Source of the DNA: Streptomyces sp. CoH27
Lineage (GTDB): Bacteria; Actinomycetota; Actinomycetes; Streptomycetales; Streptomycetaceae
Length of the DNA: 64,000 nt
Direction: 5' to 3'
Assembly (NCBI RefSeq): GCF_020181035.1
Contig: NZ_JAIQYY010000011.1
Span: 62,001-126,000 of the forward strand
The notes under the pieces: generated by a model
Database searches by the model: none
The model's input: the letters and a program-made list of their open reading frames with translations, nothing else
What the model was told of the DNA's origin: nothing
Part shown: piece after piece, positions 17,051-25,094 of the stretch
Position numbering within the stretch: position 1 is the stretch's first letter
How the letters are laid out: the number at the start of each line of letters is the position of its first letter
Position numbers and translations under genes: made by a program

Positions 17051-17548
17051 TCACGCTGTTTGCGCGTACGTCCCCGCCTGCTTCTCCAGGATGATCAGCT
17101 CCACCCCGTCCGCACCCTTGGAGCGGCCCACCGTCTCGTAGCCGGAGCGGCGGTAGAGGCGGAGGTTGCCCTCGCTGCGGTGGCCGGTGGACAGGCGGAA
17201 CTTGGTGGCGCCCCGCTCCTCCACCAGCGCCGCTTCGGCCGCGCGCAGCAGCCGCGCGCCGATGCCGTGGCCCTGGAGGCGCGGGTGGACGCAGAGCTTG
17301 CCGATGGCGGCGGCGCCGTCCTCGGTGACCTTGCCGCGTACGGAGCCGACGACCTCTTCCCCGAGCCGGGCGACGAAGACACAGTCGGAGGCGACTTCCT
17401 GGCGCACGGAGTCCAGGGTTTGGACCAGCGGGTCGATGCGGTAATTGCCGTACAGCGCCGCCTCGCCCTGGAAGCACAGGTACTGGAGCCTGAAGATCTG
17501 CTCCGCGTCCTGCTCGGTCGCCACCGAGATGGTCACGCTCATGCCCAT
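17051..17548 (-). CDS. GNAT-family N-acetyltransferase
   Basis: 165 residues. A central acetyl-CoA loop is visible in GKLCVHPRLQGHGIGARLL (the R/Q-x-x-G-x-G/A pattern), followed by a typical strand-helix-strand ending in NLRLYRRSGYETVGR. The substrate is unknown. I chose the ATG at 17548, 9 bases after CGGGAGG; an ATG two codons later is too far from that site. The gene converges with the membrane protein pair. Confidence 0.85.
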   Translation of the reverse strand: MGMSVTISVATEQDAEQIFRLQYLCFQGEAALYGNYRIDPLVQTLDSVRQEVASDCVFVARLGEEVVGSVRGKVTEDGAAAIGKLCVHPRLQGHGIGARLLRAAEAALVEERGATKFRLSTGHRSEGNLRLYRRSGYETVGRSKGADGVELIILEKQAGTYAQTA

Positions 17549-17592
17549 GTGCGCACGCCTCCCGCTCACCTGATCACCTGTCGTTCTCACTC

Positions 17593-18099
17593 CTATCCCC
17601 GCGCTTCGCGCGCCGCAACCTCCGGTGTGAGCAAACGCCTTAGACATCCCAGACATCTGGAGCGTTCCGGGCCAAGACTGCCCTGTGAGATACCCAACTC
17701 CCCCGCGATCTCCCGGTATGTGAGGTCTTTCGGGGAGAGCAGGGCCTCGATGAGCCGGGGGCAGCGGCCGGGCAGCCGGCGCACGGCCTCACGCAGGGCG
17801 TGATGGCGGGCGGCGGTGAGGACGAGCTGCTCGGGGCCGGGCCGGGTGTCGTCGGCGAGCTCGCTGCCGTACGGGCGTTCGAGGCGGGTGGTGCGGCGGC
17901 TGCGGCGGGCCTCGGCGCGGACGGCCTTGCGCAGCCAGCCCTCGGGGTCGAGCGGCGGTCCGTCGCGCTCCAGCCGCTCCAGCAGCCGGAGCCAGACGGC
18001 CTGCTCCAGGTCGCCCGGCTCGCTCCCGGCGGCATATGCCTCGGCCGAGGCCTCCGCGGTGAGCAGCGGATGCAGGGCGGCTACCAAGTCGTGCGTCAT
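17593..18099 (-). CDS. ECF sigma factor-like protein
   Basis: 168 residues. The C-terminal part has a sigma region 4 helix-turn-helix (DLTYREIAGELGISQGSL), preceded by LREAVRRLPGRCPRLIEALL, as in ECF sigma factors. The N-terminal half (region 2) is short and weakly conserved (LEQAVWLRLLERLE, then EGWLRKAVRAEARR). It ends in a Cys/Arg-rich tail. No anti-sigma gene is adjacent. The start is uncertain: the ATG at 18099 has no clear ribosome site, and a GTG at 18156 would add 19 residues. Confidence 0.75.
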   Translation of the reverse strand: MTHDLVAALHPLLTAEASAEAYAAGSEPGDLEQAVWLRLLERLERDGPPLDPEGWLRKAVRAEARRSRRTTRLERPYGSELADDTRPGPEQLVLTAARHHALREAVRRLPGRCPRLIEALLSPKDLTYREIAGELGISQGSLGPERSRCLGCLRRLLTPEVAAREARG

Positions 18100-18192
18100 A
18101 TGCGGAACGACGCGCCGCCCCGGACGCAGGTTTCCGGGGCGGCGCAGAGTCAGCACGAACGAGGTGCGACCGGGCGAACGGTTGACGACGGC

Positions 18193-19380
18193 TCAGCCGG
18201 CCAGGAAGTCGGCGCGGGCGAGGACACCGGTGTCGGCGTTGTCCGTGAAGACGCCGTCGATGCCGGTCGCGAAGTACGTCTTGAACGCGCCGAAGGGGTC
18301 GCCGTAGCCGTCGGCCGCGGTGCCCTTGCGGTGGTCGGCCGGCAGGAAGGGGTTCTCGTTGCGCATGGTGTACGGGGTGAGGATCAGGCCCACCTTGTGC
18401 GCGTCGGCGACCAGGGTGGTCGGCTTGGTGAGGTTGCCGTTCGCGTCCTTCGGGATGATCAGGTCCAGCGTCGGGCCGATGCCCTGCGCATAGCCGGCGA
18501 TCTCCCGGAGGCCCTTGGGCGTGATCAGGTCGGCGACCGTGCGCGGGTCGCCCGCCTCGACGAAGTCGTAGGGGCGGCTGTCCGCCGAGGAGAGCAGCAC
18601 GACGAGCGGGTTGTCGACCAGCTGGTTGAGCTTCTGGATGCTGCTGGGCTCGAAGGACTGCAGGATGACCGGTGCGTTACGGCCGTCCTTGCCGTACTTG
18701 GCGAGCAGCTTCGCCACCCGCTCCTCCAGGCCGAGGCCGAGTTTGCGGAAGTAGGTGGGGTGCTTGGTCTCGGGGTAGATCCAGACCTGCTTGCCGCGCT
18801 TGCGGGTCTGCTCGTCCTGCCACTTCAGGACCTCTTCGAACGTGGGGATCTCCCAGCGTCCGTTGTAGAGGGTGTTGTGCGGCCGGTTGGCCGGGATGCG
18901 CTCGACGGCACGCAGCGTCTTCAGCTCGGCGAGCGTGAAGTCCTCGGTGAACCAGCCGGTGGTCGGCACGCCGTCGAGCACCTTGGTGGTCTTGCGGCCG
19001 GCGAACTCGGGATGGGAGGCGACGTCCGTGGTGCCGCCGATCTCCGGCTCGTGCCGGCAGACGAGGTGGCCGTCCTTGGTGGGCACCAGGTCACCGGCCT
19101 CGACCACGTCGGCGCCCAGGTCCAGGGCCAGGTTGTACGAGCCGAAGGTGTGCTCGGGACGGTAGCCGCTGGCACCCCGGTGGCCGATGATCGCCGGCTT
19201 CGGCAGGCTCTTCAGCCCCCGCTCCGCGGGCTTGGCCGTCCGGGCCTGTGCCGCGCCGGCCGTACCCGGCAGCCCGAGGACCGCTCCACCGGCGCCGAAC
19301 ACCGCCGCGCCGAGGAGCGCCCGCCGTCCGGCACCCTGTCCCGTGCCCTGATTCCGCTCGTTCGCCTGGTCGCTGACCAT
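18193..19380 (-). CDS. glpQ1: Secreted glycerophosphodiester phosphodiesterase
   Basis: 395 residues. A twin-arginine signal (GRRALLGAAVFGAGG) with a hydrophobic core and an Ala-rich end lies at about residues 18-50. The GDPD domain begins PAIIGHRGASGYRPEHT, where HRG and the Glu belong to the metal/catalytic site. Further motifs are GADVVEAGDLVPTKDGHLVCRHEP and GIDGVFTDNADT. It splits glycerophosphodiesters such as glycerophosphocholine outside the cell, giving glycerol-3-phosphate as a phosphate source. It has the position and family of glpQ1 of Streptomyces coelicolor, known to be controlled by PhoP. The ATG at 19380 has CAGGAGA 7 bases upstream. Confidence 0.92.
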   Translation of the reverse strand: MVSDQANERNQGTGQGAGRRALLGAAVFGAGGAVLGLPGTAGAAQARTAKPAERGLKSLPKPAIIGHRGASGYRPEHTFGSYNLALDLGADVVEAGDLVPTKDGHLVCRHEPEIGGTTDVASHPEFAGRKTTKVLDGVPTTGWFTEDFTLAELKTLRAVERIPANRPHNTLYNGRWEIPTFEEVLKWQDEQTRKRGKQVWIYPETKHPTYFRKLGLGLEERVAKLLAKYGKDGRNAPVILQSFEPSSIQKLNQLVDNPLVVLLSSADSRPYDFVEAGDPRTVADLITPKGLREIAGYAQGIGPTLDLIIPKDANGNLTKPTTLVADAHKVGLILTPYTMRNENPFLPADHRKGTAADGYGDPFGAFKTYFATGIDGVFTDNADTGVLARADFLAG

Positions 19381-19529
19381 CAGCGTCTCCTGCCGTCCAC
19401 GTTCGCGTCTTTGAAGTCGGGGCGATCGTAGGGTCGTGCACATGACCGAAGGGAGACCTGAGCCGGAACACCGGGGTGACGCCATGTGTCCTGTGCGGTG
19501 TCCGGCCGAGGGCGGGACCTGCGGGTAAA

Positions 19530-19562
19530 CCCGTGTCAACAGTTCGTAAGACCTGGGTGAAC
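19530..19562 (-). promoter_or_regulatory. Putative PHO box upstream of glpQ1
   Basis: On the - strand three 11-base units can be read. The first, GTTCACCCAGG, matches the PhoP direct-repeat consensus of Streptomyces, the second is weak, and the third (GTTGACACGGG) is partial. It lies 150-180 bases before the glpQ1 start. The assignment rests on the gene's known phosphate control and on one good unit. Confidence 0.5.
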
Positions 19563-19652
19563 CGGACGTACCCGATGTGCGTTCGGCCGGGGACCGCGAG
19601 TAATGTCCTCACCTGCACAGACTCATAACGCCCCTCGACATCGGAGGACCCG

Positions 19653-20324
19653 TTGTCCCGCTTCGCGCTCATCAAGGCAGTGCTCGGACCGATCATGCGC
19701 CTGATGTTCCGCCCACAGGTGGAGGGCGTGGAGAACATTCCCGGGGACGGGCCGGTGATCCTGGCGGGCAATCACCTCACGTTCATCGACTCGATCGTGC
19801 TGCCGGTGGTCACCAAGCGGCAGGTGCACTTCATCGGCAAGGACGAGTACGTCACGGGCAAGTCCCTCAAGGGCCGGCTGATGGCGTGGTTCTTCACCGG
19901 CGTCGGCATGATCCCGGTGGACCGCGACGGCGGCCACGGCGGCGTCGCCGCACTGATGACCGGGCGCCGGGTGCTGGAGGAGGGCAAGATCTTCGGGATC
20001 TACCCCGAGGGCACCCGCTCGCCCGACGGCCGGCTGTACCGGGGGCGCACCGGTATCGCGCGGCTGACGCTGATGACCGGTGCGCCGGTGGTTCCCTTCG
20101 CCATGATCGGCACGGACAAGTTGCAGCCGGGGGGTTCCGGGATTCCGCGGCCGGGCAAGGTGACGGTTCGTTTCGGTGAGGCGATGGAGTTCTCGCGGTA
20201 CGACGGGATGGACCGGGACCGGTACGTGCTGCGGGCGGTGACCGACTCGGTGATGGCCGAGGTCATGCGGTTGGGCGGGCAGGAGTACGTGGACATGTAC
20301 GCCACGAAGGCCAAGGCGGCCTAG
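19653..20324 (+). CDS. 1-acyl-glycerol-3-phosphate acyltransferase (PlsC family)
   Basis: 223 residues. Block I is GNHLTFID (the NHxxxxD catalytic pair), block II is GMIPVDRDGG, block III is IYPEGTRSPDG and block IV is VVPFAMIG. These define acyltransferases that add a fatty acyl chain to lysophosphatidic acid at the membrane. The start is an unusual TTG at 19653, supported by TCGGAGGA 6 bases upstream; no in-frame ATG or GTG lies near. It is divergent from the glycerophosphodiesterase gene, so both neighbours act on glycerophospholipid metabolism. Confidence 0.92.
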   Translation: MSRFALIKAVLGPIMRLMFRPQVEGVENIPGDGPVILAGNHLTFIDSIVLPVVTKRQVHFIGKDEYVTGKSLKGRLMAWFFTGVGMIPVDRDGGHGGVAALMTGRRVLEEGKIFGIYPEGTRSPDGRLYRGRTGIARLTLMTGAPVVPFAMIGTDKLQPGGSGIPRPGKVTVRFGEAMEFSRYDGMDRDRYVLRAVTDSVMAEVMRLGGQEYVDMYATKAKAA

Positions 20325-20383
20325 CGCCGTCGGCAGTTCGGCCGGTTTTCGGGCGCGGGTCTGTGGTCGCTTTTCGCGCCCGT

Positions 20384-20421
20384 GCGGCGGAGCCGCATAT
20401 CGGATACAGCCCCGCGCCCCT
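20384..20421. repeat. Intergenic repeat, copy 1
   Basis: A 38-base string containing GCGGCGGA, CCGCATATCG and CGCGCCCCT recurs almost exactly at 28798-28834. Both copies lie between converging genes. Similar short elements are common between Streptomyces genes; their role is unknown. Confidence 0.55.
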
Positions 20422-20433
20422 GGGCATCTCACC

Positions 20434-21957
20434 TCACCCGGCGCTTTCCAGGTTCTGTCCCTTCAGCAAGAACCATGCCGTTGCCGCCGTCCCCAGCAGG
20501 ACCGCCGCTCCTGCGCCCGAGGCCAGGTGGAGGCCGTGGACGAAGGATTCCCGGGCCGCTTCCAGCACCTGGTCGGCTGTGTGCGGAGGCATTTTCGTCG
20601 CTGCCTCCACCGCCGCGCCCAATGACTCGTGGGCCTGGGGCGGGGTGCCCGCCGGGCCGGTGAAGTCGCGGTAGACGCCCGTCACGATCGAGCCCAGCAG
20701 GGCGATGCCCAGGGCCGCGCCCAGTTCGTACGCCGTCTCGGAGACCGCCGAGGCGGCGCCCGCCTGTTCCTTGGGCACGCTGGAGAGGATCACGTCGGCC
20801 GTCACCGTGAAGGAGAAGCCGGCGCCGATGCCCACGACCAGCAGTGCGGCGCCGAGGACCGGGTAACCCGTCGACGTGCCCAGGGTGGTGAGCACGGCCA
20901 GGGCGAGGCCCACCGCGGCGAGGCCGCCGGAGACCACGGCCCGGACCGAGAAGCGGCGGGCGGCGCCGCCCGCGATCAGGCCGGCCACCACCGCGCCGAC
21001 GGCGGCGGGCAGTTCGGCGAGGCCCGCCTCGAACGGACGCCTGCCCTGGACGAGTTGCAGGTACTGGGAGAGGAAGAACACCAGGCCGGACATGCCGAGC
21101 ACGGTCAGCAGGTCGGCGAGGACCGCCCCGCTGAAGCCGCGGTGCCGGAACAGCCGCATGTCCAGCAGCGGGGCCGGCATGGTGAGCTGGCGGTGGACGA
21201 AACCGTAGAGCGCGGCCGCGCCCAGCAGGCCCGCGGCGAGCGGGGGCCAGGTGACGCCGTGCGTGGCCAGCTCCTTGACCGCGTACACCACGCCGATCAT
21301 GCCGACCAGCGACAGCAGGACGCTGGCCAGGTCCCAGGGGCCGGGGTTCGGATTCCGGGACTCGGGCAGCGTGCGGATGCCGACGAGGACCAGGACCGCC
21401 ATCACCGGCAGGTTGATGAGGAAGACCGAGCCCCACCAGAAGTGTTCGAGCAGGAAGCCGCCCGCGATGGGGCCGACGGCCGTCCCCGCGGAGGCGGTCG
21501 CACCCCAGATGCCCACGGCGAGGCTGCGCTCGCGCGGGTCGTGGAAGAGGTTGCGGATCAGGGCGAGAGTGGCGGGCATCAGGGTCGCGCCCGCGACACC
21601 GAGCAGCGCCCGCGCGAGGATCATCAGCTCCGGGGTGGTGGCATAGGCGTTGAGCACCGATATCGCGCCGAACGCCGTGGCTCCGCCGAGCAGGATCCGC
21701 TTGCGGCCGATACGGTCGCCGAGGCTGCCCATGGAGACGAGCAGACCGGCGATGACGAAGGAGTAGACGTCGCCGATCCACAGGAGCTGGGTACCGGAGG
21801 GGTTGAGGTCTTCGCTGATGTAGGGGGTCGCCAGGCCGAGGACGGTGGCGTCGACGGCCACCAGCAGCACGGCCAGGACGAGGACGCAGAGCGCGAGCCA
21901 GCGGCCCGGTCGCTGCTCCGCCTCCGCCGCGCGGGCCGGCTGCAGGGTGCTGGTCAT
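20434..21957 (-). CDS. MFS drug efflux transporter, DHA2 (14-helix) family
   Basis: 507 residues with about 14 predicted membrane helices. The first helix starts LALCVLVLAVLLVAVDATVLGLA. The motif SLGDRIGRKRILLGG (motif A, loop 2-3) and WRWVFLI-like WGSVFLINLP after helix 5 mark the EmrB/QacA proton-antiport group. It exports hydrophobic drugs or the cell's own metabolites. The ATG (21955-21957) overlaps the stop of the TetR gene by 4 bases, so repressor and pump form one operon. The frame is open upstream but the extension is an out-of-frame reading of the repressor gene. Confidence 0.92.
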   Translation of the reverse strand: MTSTLQPARAAEAEQRPGRWLALCVLVLAVLLVAVDATVLGLATPYISEDLNPSGTQLLWIGDVYSFVIAGLLVSMGSLGDRIGRKRILLGGATAFGAISVLNAYATTPELMILARALLGVAGATLMPATLALIRNLFHDPRERSLAVGIWGATASAGTAVGPIAGGFLLEHFWWGSVFLINLPVMAVLVLVGIRTLPESRNPNPGPWDLASVLLSLVGMIGVVYAVKELATHGVTWPPLAAGLLGAAALYGFVHRQLTMPAPLLDMRLFRHRGFSGAVLADLLTVLGMSGLVFFLSQYLQLVQGRRPFEAGLAELPAAVGAVVAGLIAGGAARRFSVRAVVSGGLAAVGLALAVLTTLGTSTGYPVLGAALLVVGIGAGFSFTVTADVILSSVPKEQAGAASAVSETAYELGAALGIALLGSIVTGVYRDFTGPAGTPPQAHESLGAAVEAATKMPPHTADQVLEAARESFVHGLHLASGAGAAVLLGTAATAWFLLKGQNLESAG

Positions 21958-22505
21958 GGTTCCTCTCTTCGTACGGCGCCGCCGAGCAGCAGCTCGGCGA
22001 CCATGGTCGGGAAGTCCCGGGCGGCCACGCGGCCGTCCAGGGTGGCCCAGGCGCACGAGGCGATCAGGCCGTACAGCGCCTCGGTGAGCCAGACCGGGGT
22101 GAGGTCGATGCGGAATTCGCCCGCTTGCTGTCCACGCAGGAACACCGCGCCCATCCGGGCGTCCAGGCTCTGCCAGCCGTCGTTCTGGCGGTCGCCCTCC
22201 CACAGCTGACTCTCGCCGTAGAGGAAGGCGAGCAGCCCGGCGGCGGGCTGGATCTCACGCACCAGCCGTCGTACGGCCTCGCTCGCGGGCCCTTCGTCCA
22301 GCCGGGCGCGGTCCACAGCCGCCTCGCACTCCGCGATGCCGAGCGCCTCCAGCGCCCGGACGAGCGCGTCGCGCCCGGCGAAGTGCCGGTGGAGCGTGGC
22401 CCGGCTGATCCCGGCGGCCTTGGCGACCTCGTCCATGGTCGCGGTGGATTTACGGGTCAGCAGGGCGGCTGCGCTGCGCAGCACGTGGTCACGATCCAGG
22501 GCCAT
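21954..22505 (-). CDS. TetR-family repressor of the efflux pump
   Basis: 183 residues. The N-terminal helix-turn-helix is MDEVAKAAGISRATLHRHFAGRDAL (residues about 24-48, split here by family convention into helices 2 and 3), followed by an all-helical ligand-binding domain. It very likely binds the palindrome just upstream and represses its own operon with the MFS gene. The ATG at 22505 is preceded 6 bases upstream by TATTCT, a good -10, which suggests a leaderless message. That favours this start over the longer open frame. Confidence 0.9.
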   Translation of the reverse strand: MALDRDHVLRSAAALLTRKSTATMDEVAKAAGISRATLHRHFAGRDALVRALEALGIAECEAAVDRARLDEGPASEAVRRLVREIQPAAGLLAFLYGESQLWEGDRQNDGWQSLDARMGAVFLRGQQAGEFRIDLTPVWLTEALYGLIASCAWATLDGRVAARDFPTMVAELLLGGAVRREEP

Positions 22506-22543
22506 GAGACAAGAATAGACCATGTGAGACAATCTTGTCTCAC
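22504..22543 (-). promoter_or_regulatory. TetR operator and leaderless promoter
   Basis: A perfect palindrome, GTGAGACAA-TC-TTGTCTCAC, lies at 22524-22543. A further half-site, TGAGACAAGA (22504-22513), touches the start codon. On the - strand a -10 TATTCT lies 6 bases before the ATG, with GAGACA about 18 bases further up as a possible -35 inside the palindrome. Repressor binding would cover the promoter. Confidence 0.75.
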
Positions 22544-22588
22544 TCTGGGCGTACGTGACTCACGGCTGCCGGTCGTCTCAGGCGCGCG

Positions 22589-23560
22589 TCAGTGCCAGGG
22601 CAGCTCCCCGCGCCGCTCCCAGTAGGCGCGCGGGTCCTCGGCGAGTGTGGCGAGGCGGGTCAGCTGGTCCACGTCGAGGTCGACGGCGGGGGCGTGCAGA
22701 TTGGAGAGGAGCTGCGGGACGGTCGCGGCGCCGGAGAGGACCACACCCACCCAGGGCTGGCGCAGGATCCAGGCGAGGGCCACGGCGTCACAGCCGAGGG
22801 AGGTCTCCTCGGCGACGGCCGTCAGCATCTCCGGCGCATGCGGCGCGGCGAGCCGGCCGTTGGCCATGCCCTCCTTGACGATCACGGTGAGCCCGGCGTC
22901 GTGCGCCTCGGCGAGGGCGGGTGCGGCTGAGGTCTCCAGCGCGTTGTACGTCGACTGGACGGTACGGAAGAGGCGCTCGCCGTCGGCGGTGATCTCCAGG
23001 GCAGCCCGGATCGTGTCGGCCTGGGCCGGGCCGCTGGTGGAGAAGCCGATGGTCAGTCCCTGGGCGGCGGCCTCGGCGAGCCGTGCGTGCAGGTCCTTGT
23101 CGGTGAGGGCCGGGCTGTCCGGGGTCACCGAGTGGATCTGGTAGAGGTCGAGCCGGTCGCCGAGCAGCGCGTCGGTCTCGGCGCGCTGGCGGTCGTACGT
23201 CGCCAGGCTGTGGTCCTTGACCTCGTGCGTCTCGGCCTGTGCCGACCAGCCGGCGGTGTAGGCGTAGCCCCACTTGCTGCCGACGACCACGTCGCCGGCA
23301 TCGGGGTGGGCGTTCAGCCAGTCGGCGAGGAACTCCTCGGAGCGGCCGTAGGAGCGGGCCACGTCGAAGTAGCGGACGCCCTGGGCGTAGGCGGCGTCGA
23401 GGAGTTCGAAGGTACGGGCGCGCAGGGCCTCGACACTGCGGTTCTCTCCGAGGTCTTCTTCACGGCCGAGGTTGATGTAGCCGGGGCGGCCGACGGCGGC
23501 GAGACCGAGGCCGATGTGGCAGGTCGGCGTCGTGGCGTGCGCGAGACGGGCGAAGGGCAT
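22589..23560 (-). CDS. Aldo-keto reductase
   Basis: 323 residues in a TIM-barrel pattern. The catalytic Asp-Tyr pair is in YFDVARSYGRSEEFLADWL, the Lys in VVVGSKWGY and the His in LYQIHSVTP. The C-terminal part ends in a cofactor-binding stretch around VGVVLSGAATVPQLLSNL. NADPH-dependent reduction of carbonyls is the family activity; the substrate is unknown. The ATG at 23560 is 6 bases from GGAG. It lies downstream of argG and argH on the same strand but with its own ribosome site and a 56-base gap. Confidence 0.9.
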   Translation of the reverse strand: MPFARLAHATTPTCHIGLGLAAVGRPGYINLGREEDLGENRSVEALRARTFELLDAAYAQGVRYFDVARSYGRSEEFLADWLNAHPDAGDVVVGSKWGYAYTAGWSAQAETHEVKDHSLATYDRQRAETDALLGDRLDLYQIHSVTPDSPALTDKDLHARLAEAAAQGLTIGFSTSGPAQADTIRAALEITADGERLFRTVQSTYNALETSAAPALAEAHDAGLTVIVKEGMANGRLAAPHAPEMLTAVAEETSLGCDAVALAWILRQPWVGVVLSGAATVPQLLSNLHAPAVDLDVDQLTRLATLAEDPRAYWERRGELPWH

Positions 23561-23616
23561 CGCGGGCTCCGTTCGGTCGGCTGACTGCGACCAACGTAAC
23601 CCGCGATGCCCTCACG

Positions 23617-25044
23617 TCACTTCTTTGCGTCCGCCCACTGATGCTGCGCCGCCACGTCCGCCTTGACCTCGGCCAGCTGGACCGCGACCGCGCTCGGCGC
23701 CGTACCGCCGCGCCCGTTGCGGGACGCGAGGGCGCCCGGGACGTTGAGGACGGACCGCACCTCGGGCGTGAGATGCGCCGAGATCTTCGCGAACTGCTCG
23801 TCCGTCAGGTCGTCCAGTTCCTTGCCCTCGGCCTCGGCGACCTTGACGCACTCCCCCGCGACCTCGTGCGCCACGCGGAACGGCACACCCTGCTTGACCA
23901 GCCACTCGGCGATGTCGGTGGCGAGGGAGAAGCCGGCCGGGGCCAGTTCCTCCATGCGCGCGCGGTTGACCGTGAGGGTGGCGATCATGCCGGTGAAGGC
24001 GGGCAGCAGCACCTCCAGCTGGTCGCAGGAGTCGAAGACCGGCTCCTTGTCCTCCTGGAGGTCACGGTTGTACGCGAGCGGCAGGGCCTTGAGGGTCGCC
24101 ATCAGGCCGGTCAGGTTGCCGATCAGGCGGCCGCTCTTGCCGCGCGCCAGCTCCGCGATGTCCGGGTTCTTCTTCTGCGGCATGATCGACGAGCCCGTGG
24201 AGAACGCGTCGTGCAGGGTCACGAAGGAGAACTCCTTCGTGTTCCAGATGATGATCTCCTCGGCGATCCGGGAGAGGTTCACGCCGATCATCGCGGTGAT
24301 GAAGGCGAACTCGGCGACGAAGTCACGGGAGGCCGTGCCGTCGATGGAGTTGCCGACGCTGCCGTGCTCGAAGCCGAGGTCCTGCGCGACCGCCTCCGGG
24401 TCGAGGCCGAGGGAGGAGCCGGCCAGGGCGCCGGACCCGTACGGCGACACCGCCGTGCGCTCGTCCCACTGGCGCAGCCGCTCCGCGTCCCGGGAGAGGG
24501 ACTGCACGTGGGCGAGGACATGGTGGGCGAAGAGGACCGGCTGGGCGTGCTGGAGGTGGGTGCGGCCGGGCATCGCGACGTCCGAGTGGGCCTCGGCGAG
24601 GCCGATCAGGGCGTCCTGGAGGTCGGCGATGAGGCCGCCGATCGTCCGGGCGTGATCCCTTAGGTACATCCGGAAGAGGGTCGCCACCTGGTCGTTCCTC
24701 GACCGGCCGGCGCGCAGCTTGCCGCCGAGGTCCGGGCCGAGGCGCTCCAGCAGGCCGCGCTCCAGGGCGGTGTGCACGTCCTCGTCGGCGATGGTGCCGA
24801 CGAACGCGCCGGAGGCCACGTCGGCCTCCAGCTGGTCCAGCCCGGCGATCATGCGCCGCAGCTCGTCCTCGGTGAGGAGGCCGGCCTTGTGCAGCACGCG
24901 CGCGTGGGCACGCGAACCGGCGATGTCGTAGGGCGCGAGCCGCCAGTCGAAGTGGACGGACGCGGACAGCTTCGCCAGGGCCTCGGCGGGACCGTCGGCG
25001 AAACGGCCGCCCCAGAGCCGTACGTCACCGCTGTTGCTGCTCAC
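23617..25044 (-). CDS. argH: Argininosuccinate lyase
   Basis: 475 residues, normal length for the family. It shows the fumarase/aspartase-superfamily signature GSSIMPQKKNPD, with the flexible catalytic Ser loop, plus SRNDQVATLFRMYLRD, GRTHLQHAQP and DREFVAEF-like SRDFVAEFAF. It splits argininosuccinate into arginine and fumarate, the last step of arginine synthesis. GTG start with TAGGAGC upstream. The gap to argG is 50 bases, so the two genes are probably transcribed together from the argG promoter. Confidence 0.97.
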   Translation of the reverse strand: MSSNSGDVRLWGGRFADGPAEALAKLSASVHFDWRLAPYDIAGSRAHARVLHKAGLLTEDELRRMIAGLDQLEADVASGAFVGTIADEDVHTALERGLLERLGPDLGGKLRAGRSRNDQVATLFRMYLRDHARTIGGLIADLQDALIGLAEAHSDVAMPGRTHLQHAQPVLFAHHVLAHVQSLSRDAERLRQWDERTAVSPYGSGALAGSSLGLDPEAVAQDLGFEHGSVGNSIDGTASRDFVAEFAFITAMIGVNLSRIAEEIIIWNTKEFSFVTLHDAFSTGSSIMPQKKNPDIAELARGKSGRLIGNLTGLMATLKALPLAYNRDLQEDKEPVFDSCDQLEVLLPAFTGMIATLTVNRARMEELAPAGFSLATDIAEWLVKQGVPFRVAHEVAGECVKVAEAEGKELDDLTDEQFAKISAHLTPEVRSVLNVPGALASRNGRGGTAPSAVAVQLAEVKADVAAQHQWADAKK

Positions 25045-25094
25045 TTGCGCTGCTCCTAGAGAGGGTGGGTCGGTGGTGCGAGGTCTGCGTCAGG

